Source of the DNA: Gammaproteobacteria bacterium
Lineage (GTDB): Bacteria > Pseudomonadota > Gammaproteobacteria > Steroidobacterales > Steroidobacteraceae
Direction of reading: 5' to 3'
NCBI GenBank assembly: GCA_005877705.1
Contig: VBNY01000065.1
Span: 1-7,748, forward strand
Length of the DNA stretch: 7,748 nucleotides
The position numbers were made by a program, and so were the translations under genes. Shown in pieces: positions 1 to 5,368 of this stretch. The notes beneath the pieces are model-generated. The model saw only the letters and a list, made by a program, of their open reading frames with translations, had not been told where the DNA came from and made no database searches. How positions within the stretch are numbered: position 1 is the first letter of the stretch; each line of letters starts with the position of its first letter.

Positions 1-1198
1 GATTGACCGCCTGTCCGCAATCGAACGCGCACACGATGCGCTCCACGCGCAGCTCGCCGTCGCCGCGCACGCTGACTTCGGTGATCTGCGCGAGGTAGCT
101 TCCAAAGGCGAATTGCAGGGCGATGCCGCGCCCATGTCGTGCAGGCATGGGAGTGCCCCAGCCCGCCTTCTCCACGGCGAGGTCGAGTACGGCGCGCATG
201 CGCGGCGATTTGAGCAGCGCACGCCGGTATTTCACCGGATCCTGCTTGGCCGCCGCCGCCACCTCGTCTATGAAGCTCTCGACGACGAATACGCTGCGTG
301 TCGGCCCGACTCCGCGCCACCAGGACGTGGGGACACCGGCGGGCTCCTGCTGAACATAGCGCACCTCCATGTTCGGCAACGCGTAGACCGGATCCGCGGC
401 CACGTCCACGGCGTCATCATCGACTCCGTTCTTGAGCGGCTCGCCGGAATACACCGCCGTCACGGAGGAGCCTGCAATGGTGTGCAGCCACGCCACCGGC
501 ATGCCGTGCGCATCGATCCCGGCGGCCAGCCGATCCACGTAGAACGGCCGGTACTGATCGTGTTGGATATCCTCCTCGCGCCGCCACAGCACCTTGACCG
601 GCCCGTCCACATGACGCGCGATCCGCGCCGCGACGACGATGCCGTCCACCTCGAGACGGCGGCCAAACCCGCCACCGATGAGCTGGTTGTGCAGCCGGAT
701 CTGTTGCGGCTTGAGGCCGAGCGCGGCCAGCTTTGCCACCGCGCGATCGGGCGCCTGGGTGCCTACCCAGAACTCGCACACGTCCGGGCGCCAATGCACG
801 GTGCAGTTCATCGGCTCCATCGTGGCGTGGGCGAGGAACGGCTGGTGGTAAACCGCTTCGATGCGCGCGGCCGCGCCAGCCATGGCCGCCGCCACGTCTC
901 CCACGTGGCCGGCGATCGCACCGGGGCGGCGCGAGGCGGCCTCGAGCTCCGCGACGATCGTCGCCTGTTGGACGGCGCCTCGGGATCCGTCATTCCAGCG
1001 CAGGCCGAGCGCCGCGAGCCCCTTGAGGGACGCCCAGGTGTCATCGGCCACCACGGCCACGACATCGCGCTCATTCACGACCTGCCGTACGCCGCGCACC
1101 GCGAGCGCCGCCGAAGTGCTCAGCGGCTCGATGACGGTTCCCCCCTGCACCGGCGAGAGTGCGACCATCGCCACCTTCAGGCCCTCGAGCTGCACGGC
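1..1198 (-). CDS. IorB-like molybdopterin oxidoreductase, catalytic part (frame resumes, 3' end outside window)
   Basis: This is the rest of the gene that starts at 1761, read in another frame, open for about 399 codons to the window edge with no stop. It resumes at A-V-Q-L-E-G-L-K-V-A-M-V-A-L-S-P-V and shows clear IorB/xanthine-dehydrogenase signatures: V-V-A-V-V-A-D-D-T-W-A-S-L-K-G-L, H-A-T-M-E-P-M-N (about 829-806), G-G-G-F-G-R-R of the molybdopterin site (676-656), R-R-E-E-D-I-Q-H-D (583-557), W-W-R-G-V-G-P-T-R-S (322-293) with V-V-E-S-F-I-D-E, and C-A-F-D-C-G-Q-A-V-N near the edge. The catalytic glutamate near the C-terminus would lie outside. Added together, fragments plus the missing piece give about 610 residues, so some 110-140 residues remain off the left edge for a usual 720-750. 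There is no sensible start for this part alone, so it is expressed only if the break is an artefact. The electron-transfer subunit IorA is not in view. Confidence 0.88.
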
Positions 1199-1761
1199 TT
1201 GAAATCCTTGACCGCCTTCAGCGTCGGACTGGACGGCACGGGCACTGCCGAGGCAGCGGCGGCCAGCGCGCCATAGCCGAGGCGCCGACCCGAGGGCGCA
1301 TGGATCACGTTACCGAGCTCCGCGCGGCAGGCCGAGGGCGCCACGCCCCAGTGCTTCGCCGCTGCGGCGATGAGCATGGTCCGCGCAGCCGCTCCCGCCT
1401 TGCGCAGCGGGTCCCAGCACTGGCGAATCGAGGTCGAGCCTCCCGTGGACTGATCACCGTCAAAGCCATACACGGCCGGATCCGGCGGCGCCGCTTCGAG
1501 CACGACCGCGTCGAGGCCGACTTCCAACTCCTCCGCTATCAACATCGGCAGCGATGTGTAGGTTCCCTGCCCCATCTCCACCTTCGGCATGACGAGCGTC
1601 ACCTGACCGCTTGGCTCGATGCGGATATAGGCGTTCAGCGAAGCAGGTTGTGACTCGCGTGCCGGGCGTGCGCTCGGCACGCCGACACCCAGCACGAGGC
1701 CGCCCCCTGCAAGGGCGGACACTTGAATGAAGCGGCGTCGGTTCACCTGCCGTATGGTCAT
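1177..1761 (-). CDS. IorB-like molybdopterin oxidoreductase large subunit, N-terminal fragment
   Basis: This is the beginning of the large, molybdenum-cofactor-binding subunit of an isoquinoline 1-oxidoreductase-type enzyme (xanthine dehydrogenase family). Such enzymes hydroxylate N-heterocycles or oxidise aldehydes and pass electrons to a small 2Fe-2S subunit. The start is a Tat signal: N-R-R-R-F-I-Q-V-S, then a Gly/Ala/Leu stretch, predicting folded export to the periplasm. Family features follow: an I-x-P-S-G-Q-V-T-L strand, the V-E-M-G-Q-G-T-Y-T-S-L-P-M-L-I-A-E-E-L motif, D-G-D-Q-S-T-G-G-S-T-S-I and L-G-Y-G-A-L-A. Homology stops at residue 188 (V-K-D-F-K, about 1198); the last six codons before the stop at 1177 are out of frame. 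Relative to Brevundimonas IorB as I recall it, a conserved segment starting L-I-G-K and ending G-I-D (24 residues) is missing, about 70 nt. The ATG at 1761 has only a weak ribosome site. Confidence 0.85.
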   Translation of the reverse strand: MTIRQVNRRRFIQVSALAGGGLVLGVGVPSARPARESQPASLNAYIRIEPSGQVTLVMPKVEMGQGTYTSLPMLIAEELEVGLDAVVLEAAPPDPAVYGFDGDQSTGGSTSIRQCWDPLRKAGAAARTMLIAAAAKHWGVAPSACRAELGNVIHAPSGRRLGYGALAAAASAVPVPSSPTLKAVKDFKPCSSRA

Positions 1762-1766
1762 GGTTG

Positions 1767-1790
1767 GCTCTCGCGGCGCGCTCGGATCAG
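1767..1790. repeat. 24-bp direct repeat, downstream copy (before the iorB-like start)
   Basis: This is the second copy of the 24-bp repeat. The permease stop codon (TGA, 1787-1789) falls inside it. Read one frame over, it again encodes L-I-R-A-R-R-E-S, followed by Q-P and a TGA at 1758-1760 that overlaps the ATG of the next gene in the classic ATGA arrangement. That suggests this was the original permease end before a 77-bp change. Confidence 0.85.
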
Positions 1791-3184
1791 GACCCTCTCG
1801 CAGGGTCGGCGCGTGCGCTGGATGCGGAGGAAGTCTTGGCCGAGCTCTCGCGGCGCGCTCGTATCAGCAGATAGGCGGCCACCGCCACAAGAAGCGAAAT
1901 GATGCTCCAGAGTAGATCGTTTGCATGAGCTGGAGTGAACGCCATTCCGACGAGGACGGCGACCATGCCTGCGATCGCGGCGTAGCTGGTCCAGGGGAAC
2001 AGCCACATAGTCAGGGCGGGTGCCGGCCCTCCCGTTCGCTCGCGCTCGCGCCGTAACCGGAAATGCGCCACGGTGATGATGATGTATACAAACACACTGA
2101 GTGCGCCGGAGGCGTTCACCAGAAACGCGAACACGGTCTGCGACGACACGGTCGCCGCCAGAATCCCGAGCACGCCGGCGAGACTACCCATCCAGACCGA
2201 GCGAGAGGGAACACGTCGGTCGTTGAGCTGCACCAGCCACTGCGGCGCATCACCGTGCTCGGCAAGCACGAACAGCACACGAGAGCAGACATAGAAGGCC
2301 GAATTGAGGCAGGAGAGCACGGCCGTCAGGATGATCGCGCTCATCGCAGTGCTCGCCCAGCTGAAATGCATCGTCGTCAGCGCCAGAGTGAATGGCGACT
2401 CGCCGATGCGCACGGTATCCCAGGGCACCACCGAGACGATCAGCAGGATTGAACCCACGTAGAACGTGAGGATGCGCACGATGACGGTGGTGCTCATCTG
2501 CGCCACCGCGCGCGCCGGCTCCTTGGACTCGACAGCGGCGACGGTCGTGATCTCCGCCCCCGTGAGCGAGAAGTAGACAGTCACCGCTCCGGCGAGCACC
2601 GCGACGAATCCATGCGGCATGAAGCCGCCATGGCTCGTGAGGTTGGCAAAGGTCGGCCCCTGAGGCGAGGTCCAGCCGCAGGCGTACGCTGCCGCGAGGG
2701 CGATGAAGACGATGATCGCCGCGACTTTGATCGAGGCGAACCAGAACTCGAACTCCCCGTAGGATCGCGCGGACATCAGGTTGACGCCCGTCATGACGGC
2801 CATCAGCCCGAGCCCGAGCACCCAGGCCGGCAGTGGCAGCCACGCGTGCAGGATGTTGGCTCCCGCGATCGCCTCCACCGGGACCACGATGATCCAGAAG
2901 TACCAGTAGAGCCAGCCGGCGACGAAGCCGGCCCACGGCCCGAGACCCGCGCGCGCGAATTCAGTGAAAGACCGCACCGCCGGCAGCGCTAGCGCCATCT
3001 CGCCCAGCATGCGCATGACGAGCAGCACCAGCACCCCCGTGATCAGATAGCTCAGCACGATTGCCGGCCCGACTGCGGCGATGGCGGCACTGCTGCTGAC
3101 GAACAGGCCCGCTCCGATGATCCCACCGATCGAGATCATCGTGACGTGGCGGTGCTGCAGCGAGCGACTGAGCTCCTTCGGCAT
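1787..3184 (-). CDS. Amino-acid permease, GabP/AAT type (APC superfamily)
   Basis: This is a 465-residue inner-membrane, proton-coupled amino-acid or amine importer with about twelve hydrophobic segments. The start MPKELSRSLQHRHVTMISIG and the TM1 motif G-I-I-G-A-G-L-F (residues 21-28) are diagnostic of the AAT family. VLVMRMLGEMAL-like TM2 sequence (LLVMRMLGEMAL) and W-A-G-F-V-A-G-W-L-Y-W-Y-F-W with P-V-E-A-I-A-G-A-N-I-L resemble the GABA permease branch. Later motifs include TVYFSLTGAEITTVAAVESK-type TM6 sequence and SAFYVCSRVLF in TM8. Substrate cannot be fixed; GABA, a basic amino acid or another amine are all possible. The C-terminal tail is odd: it passes through one copy of a 24-bp direct repeat, continues with a Ser/Ala-rich tail (AKTSSASSARADPARGS), and stops inside the second copy. 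In another frame that second copy would give the same L-I-R-A-R-R-E-S and a stop overlapping the next gene's ATG. The core is intact and probably functional. Confidence 0.9.
   Translation of the reverse strand: MPKELSRSLQHRHVTMISIGGIIGAGLFVSSSAAIAAVGPAIVLSYLITGVLVLLVMRMLGEMALALPAVRSFTEFARAGLGPWAGFVAGWLYWYFWIIVVPVEAIAGANILHAWLPLPAWVLGLGLMAVMTGVNLMSARSYGEFEFWFASIKVAAIIVFIALAAAYACGWTSPQGPTFANLTSHGGFMPHGFVAVLAGAVTVYFSLTGAEITTVAAVESKEPARAVAQMSTTVIVRILTFYVGSILLIVSVVPWDTVRIGESPFTLALTTMHFSWASTAMSAIILTAVLSCLNSAFYVCSRVLFVLAEHGDAPQWLVQLNDRRVPSRSVWMGSLAGVLGILAATVSSQTVFAFLVNASGALSVFVYIIITVAHFRLRRERERTGGPAPALTMWLFPWTSYAAIAGMVAVLVGMAFTPAHANDLLWSIISLLVAVAAYLLIRARRESSAKTSSASSARADPARGS
1791..1807. repeat. Small perfect hairpin between the direct repeats
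   Basis: GACCCT (1791-1796) and AGGGTC (1802-1807) form a 6-bp perfect stem with a 5-base loop, immediately next to the downstream repeat copy. No run of T follows on either strand, so it is not a convincing intrinsic terminator. It could have favoured polymerase slippage or template switching at the 77-bp event. Confidence 0.5.
1844..1867. repeat. 24-bp direct repeat, upstream copy (permease C-terminus)
   Basis: This 24-base stretch, around CTCTCGCGGCGCGCTCG, matches 1767-1790 at 23 of 24 positions (T at 1862 versus G at 1785). The copies are offset by 77 bp and separated by 53 unrelated bases. In the permease frame this copy encodes L-I-R-A-R-R-E-S. Confidence 0.85.
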
Positions 3185-3191
3185 TGCTTAT

Positions 3192-3197
3192 CTCCTC
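3192..3197 (-). promoter_or_regulatory. Ribosome binding site of the permease gene
   Basis: GAGGAG on the minus strand lies 7 nt ahead of the ATG at 3184. It is the clearest site of the accessory block and supports that start. I saw no promoter-like pair in the 54 nt between the regulator stop and this gene, so co-transcription with the regulator is likely. Confidence 0.65.
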
Positions 3198-3238
3198 GAG
3201 CCAGTTGGCGGCATTGCGCGGCGGCCTCGGTCCCGCGC

Positions 3239-4051
3239 TCAGGCCCGCAGCCGGGAGGCGGTGCCGCTCGAGGCCGCACGCGCAGTCTCCAGCAGCACGG
3301 AGGACAGCTTGGAGCGCAATTCCGTCAGCGTCCAACGGCTGGTGGGAGCGGAGATGTTGATGGCCCCCACGGGCAGCCCGTCATCGCCCAGGATCGGCGC
3401 GGCGATCGTGACGTCGCCGCGATAACACTCCTGATCGGACCACTCGTAACCGGCTTCGCGAGCCGCGGCGATGCGCTCGAGAATCTTGGCCGCATCCGTG
3501 AGCGTGGTCGGCGTGAACTGGCGCAGCGCCGAGCGGCGCAGGATCCGCTGCACCTCGGCTGCCGGCAGCGCCGACAGATAGGCGCGGCCCGAGGCCGTGC
3601 AATACATCGGCAGCCTGCGCCCGATGGGCATGTGTATGAAGAAGCGCTTGTGACTCGGGAACCGCGCGATGAACACCATGTCCGTATCGTCCGGCTCCGA
3701 CAGGCTCACCGACTCTCCGCTTTCCTGATTGAGGTCGATGAGGTGGGTCGTCGCCTGCTCGAGCAGCGCATATCCGGACAGATACGCGTGCGCGACGCTG
3801 AGCGTCCGCGGCGTCAACACCCAGCGTTTGACCCGTGCATCGCGCCGCAGCAGACCCAGGCGTTCAAGTGTGTGCGTACAGCGTTGCGCCGAGCTCTTCG
3901 TCATGCCGGCCGCCGCCGCGATCTCACCGAGGTTGAGGGCCCGCCGCTCCCCACCGTACGCCTCGAGGATCGCGAACGCCTTCTCCACCGATTGGTTGAA
4001 GAGCGGGTCGCGCGTCTCGGCCTGGCGCTGCTTGCGCGGCGTGCGCTTCAT
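3239..4051 (-). CDS. IclR-family transcriptional regulator
   Basis: This is a 270-residue cytoplasmic DNA-binding regulator of the IclR family, of normal length. The N-terminal winged helix-turn-helix spans about residues 20-75, with S-V-E-K-A-F-A-I-L-E, then LGEIAAAAGMTKSSAQR and H-T-L-E-R-L-G-L-L. The C-terminal effector domain (about 85-260) shows the family pieces LPMYCTASGRAYLSALP, Y-E-W-S-D-Q-E-C-Y-R-G-D-V-T-I-A-A-P-I and V-G-A-I-N-I-S-A-P. The ATG at 4051 is chosen because the longer in-frame start at 4192 runs back into serS and reads shadow sequence, while the palindrome and promoter sit just ahead of 4051. No Shine-Dalgarno is visible and the predicted transcript has almost no leader. 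The permease follows 54 nt downstream in the same direction. IclR proteins often control aromatic, amino-acid or glyoxylate catabolism; the effector here is unknown. Confidence 0.92.
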   Translation of the reverse strand: MKRTPRKQRQAETRDPLFNQSVEKAFAILEAYGGERRALNLGEIAAAAGMTKSSAQRCTHTLERLGLLRRDARVKRWVLTPRTLSVAHAYLSGYALLEQATTHLIDLNQESGESVSLSEPDDTDMVFIARFPSHKRFFIHMPIGRRLPMYCTASGRAYLSALPAAEVQRILRRSALRQFTPTTLTDAAKILERIAAAREAGYEWSDQECYRGDVTIAAPILGDDGLPVGAINISAPTSRWTLTELRSKLSSVLLETARAASSGTASRLRA

Positions 4052-4059
4052 GCGCAGGC

Positions 4060-4089
4060 AGTATAGAGCTATCGATAATCGATAGTCCA
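4060..4089 (-). promoter_or_regulatory. Candidate promoter of the IclR-family gene
   Basis: Read on the minus strand, a -35-like TGGACT (4084-4089) and a -10-like TATACT (4060-4065) are separated by 18 bases. Each matches the sigma-70 consensus at four (-35) and five (-10) of six positions. Transcription would begin close to 4053, almost at the ATG at 4051. The element lies in the 43-nt gap between serS and the regulator, the only place in the window where a fresh transcription start is clearly suggested. It is predicted by eye only. Confidence 0.45.
4069..4085. promoter_or_regulatory. Perfect palindrome, candidate IclR-type operator
   Basis: The sequence CTATCGATAATCGATAG is an inverted repeat with two perfect 8-bp arms (4069-4076 and 4078-4085) around one central base. 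It is AT-rich in a GC-rich neighbourhood. It fills most of the spacer of the predicted promoter and touches its -35 box, 18-34 bases ahead of the regulator's start codon. IclR regulators bind as dimers or tetramers to short palindromes and many repress their own gene, so autoregulation is a reasonable inference. No second copy was seen in the window. Confidence 0.55.
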
Positions 4090-4094
4090 GGCGG

Positions 4095-4949
4095 CTAAGG
4101 AGCCAACTGCTCGACACCCGCCATGTAGGGTCGCAGCGCCGGCGGCACGCCCACCGAGCCATCCTCGCGCTGGTAATTCTCGAGCACCGCAACCAGCGTG
4201 CGGCCGACGGCCAGTCCCGAGCCGTTCAGCGTGTGCACCGGTTCCGGCTTGCCGGTTTGCGGATTGCGCCAGCGCGCCTGCATGCGCCGCGCCTGGTAGG
4301 CTTCGAGGTTGCTGCAGGAGGAGATCTCCCGGTAGCGCTGCTGAGACGGCAGCCACGCCTCGAGATCGTAGGTCTTGGCGCTGCCGAAGCTGATGTCGCC
4401 GGCGCACAGCGCGACCGTCCGGTACGGAATCTCCAACCGCTTCAACACCTGCTCCGCGTGCGAGGTCAGCTCTTCGAGCGCGGCATACGAGTCCGCCGGA
4501 CGGACCACCTGCACGAGCTCTACCTTGTCGAACTGGTGATTGCGGATCATGCCGCGCGTGTCCTTGCCGGCAGCTCCCGCCTCGGAGCGGAAGCACGGGG
4601 TGTGACAGACGAATTTCAGCGGCAGCTGCTCCGCCGGCACGATCTGCTCACGCACCAGATTGGTGACGGGTACTTCCGCCGTCGGAATCAGATAGAACCC
4701 CTGCTGGCCCATTGGCTGAAGCTGGCCCGCGGCCGTTTCAGCGGAGGCGGCAAGCAACAGGCGCGACTTTTGCTCGCCGCCGCGCACGGCGAACAGATCC
4801 TGCTCGAATTTCGGCAACTGTCCGGTGCCGACCAGCGCGTGGCTCTGCACCAGATAAGGTACGTACACCTCGGTATAGCCGTGCTCGCGCGTATGCACAT
4901 CGAGCATGAACTGGGTGAGCGCGCGGTGCAGCCGCGCGACCTGCGACAT
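4095..4949 (-). CDS. serS: Seryl-tRNA synthetase, class II catalytic core (C-terminal fragment)
   Basis: This carries the whole class II aminoacylation core of SerRS. From residue 3 of this frame the homology is continuous: Q-V-A-R-L-H-R-A-L with F-M-L-D and Y-V-P-Y-L (motif 1 region), LVGTGQLPKF, the serine-binding TAEVP (residues 90-94), motif 2 FRSEAGAAGKDTRG (120-133) followed by HQFDKVE, R-E-I-S-S-C-S-N, and motif 3 GSGLAVGRTLVAVLEN (243-258). It ends RPYMAGVEQLAP with TAG at 4095. An ATG at 4949 happens to lie at the break, so a separate polypeptide could start there, but no ribosome site precedes it and it is best read as the second part of one broken gene. A loop before TAEVP (about residues 54-85) is some 19 residues longer than in E. 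coli; this loop varies in the family. Catalytic residues look intact. Confidence 0.87.
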   Translation of the reverse strand: MSQVARLHRALTQFMLDVHTREHGYTEVYVPYLVQSHALVGTGQLPKFEQDLFAVRGGEQKSRLLLAASAETAAGQLQPMGQQGFYLIPTAEVPVTNLVREQIVPAEQLPLKFVCHTPCFRSEAGAAGKDTRGMIRNHQFDKVELVQVVRPADSYAALEELTSHAEQVLKRLEIPYRTVALCAGDISFGSAKTYDLEAWLPSQQRYREISSCSNLEAYQARRMQARWRNPQTGKPEPVHTLNGSGLAVGRTLVAVLENYQREDGSVGVPPALRPYMAGVEQLAP

Positions 4950-5364
4950 GATCGCGAGCCTTGAACCCGAGCTTGCGCGGCTCGCCCCGGCGGCGCACTT
5001 CGACGTTCGCGCTCTCGTCGTGACCGCTCGGCACCGACTCGTGCAGCAGGTTCGGCAGCAGCAGCTGCCACTGCTCGAGCTCGGCTTGCACGGCGGCGAG
5101 GTGCTGCTCCGCCTGCGCCAACTCCGCGGTCAGACGCTCGCCTTTCGCGATCAGCGCCTCCACCTGTTCGCCGCGGCTCTTGGCGAGGCCGACAGCTTTC
5201 GCGTTGGCATTGCGCTCGGCGCGCAGGCGATCGGCCTGCACCTGCCAGGGCTTGCGCTGCTCCTCCAGGGCCTTCAGGCCCTGCACGTCCAGCTGGTATC
5301 CGCGCCGCGCGAGATTGCGGGCGACGGCCTCCGGATCGGAGCGCAGCAGCTTCGGGTCGATCAT
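4738..5364 (-). CDS. serS: Seryl-tRNA synthetase, N-terminal fragment (frame lost after residue 140)
   Basis: This is the tRNA-binding arm of SerRS, which charges tRNA-Ser (and tRNA-Sec) with serine in the cytoplasm. It opens with MIDPKLLRSDPEAVARNLARRG, typical of the family, and runs through the long antiparallel coiled coil (roughly residues 30-105, rich in Leu/Ala/Glu/Gln/Arg) to the conserved N-L-L-H-E-S-V-P-x-G-x-D-E-S-A-N-V-E-V and then R-D-H-V at 4945. After that the frame leaves the family: the next 68 codons to the stop at 4738 read as Arg/Ala/Pro-rich shadow sequence, while the synthetase resumes in another frame at about 4943. Compared with E. coli SerRS, the piece equivalent to T-L-G-E-M-H-S-G-L-D-F through V-V-M-K-G (27 residues) is absent, leaving one extra base, so about 80 nt are missing. 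Family and start are certain. Whether the break is real or an artefact is open. Confidence 0.85.
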   Translation of the reverse strand: MIDPKLLRSDPEAVARNLARRGYQLDVQGLKALEEQRKPWQVQADRLRAERNANAKAVGLAKSRGEQVEALIAKGERLTAELAQAEQHLAAVQAELEQWQLLLPNLLHESVPSGHDESANVEVRRRGEPRKLGFKARDHVAGRAAAPRAHPVHARCAYARARLYRGVRTLSGAEPRAGRHRTVAEIRAGSVRRARRRAKVAPVACRLR

Positions 5365-5368
5365 AGCT

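Noticed and set aside
113..1276. Long plus-strand open frame of 387 codons
   Set aside because: It is antisense to the iorB-like gene, is rich in Arg/His/Pro/Gly without any family motif, and the minus strand shows strong conserved motifs throughout. It is a shadow of high-GC coding sequence.
1791..1807. 6-bp hairpin as a terminator between permease and iorB-like gene
   Set aside because: No T-tract follows, the hairpin lies inside the permease coding end, and the next gene starts 26 bases after the stop, so it is more likely incidental or linked to the 77-bp event.
1767..1867. The 77-bp repeat unit as an insertion sequence, attachment site or short mobile element
   Set aside because: Only 24 of 77 bases are repeated, there is no terminal inverted repeat beyond a tiny hairpin, and no integrase or transposase is nearby.
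3146..4066. Plus-strand open frame of 306 codons opposite the IclR gene
   Set aside because: The minus-strand IclR protein is complete and well conserved across this region; the plus-strand translation is Arg-rich and matches nothing recognisable.
4093..4104. Short GGCT/AGCC inverted repeat at the serS stop as a terminator
   Set aside because: The stem is only four base pairs and no T-run follows on the transcribed strand, so there is no support for an intrinsic terminator.
4698..4790. Extra-long loop (~19 residues over E. coli) before the TAEVP motif in SerRS, considered as a small insertion
   Set aside because: This loop differs in length and sequence between bacterial SerRS proteins, the frame is continuous through it, and flanking motifs are intact, so it is probably ordinary family variation.
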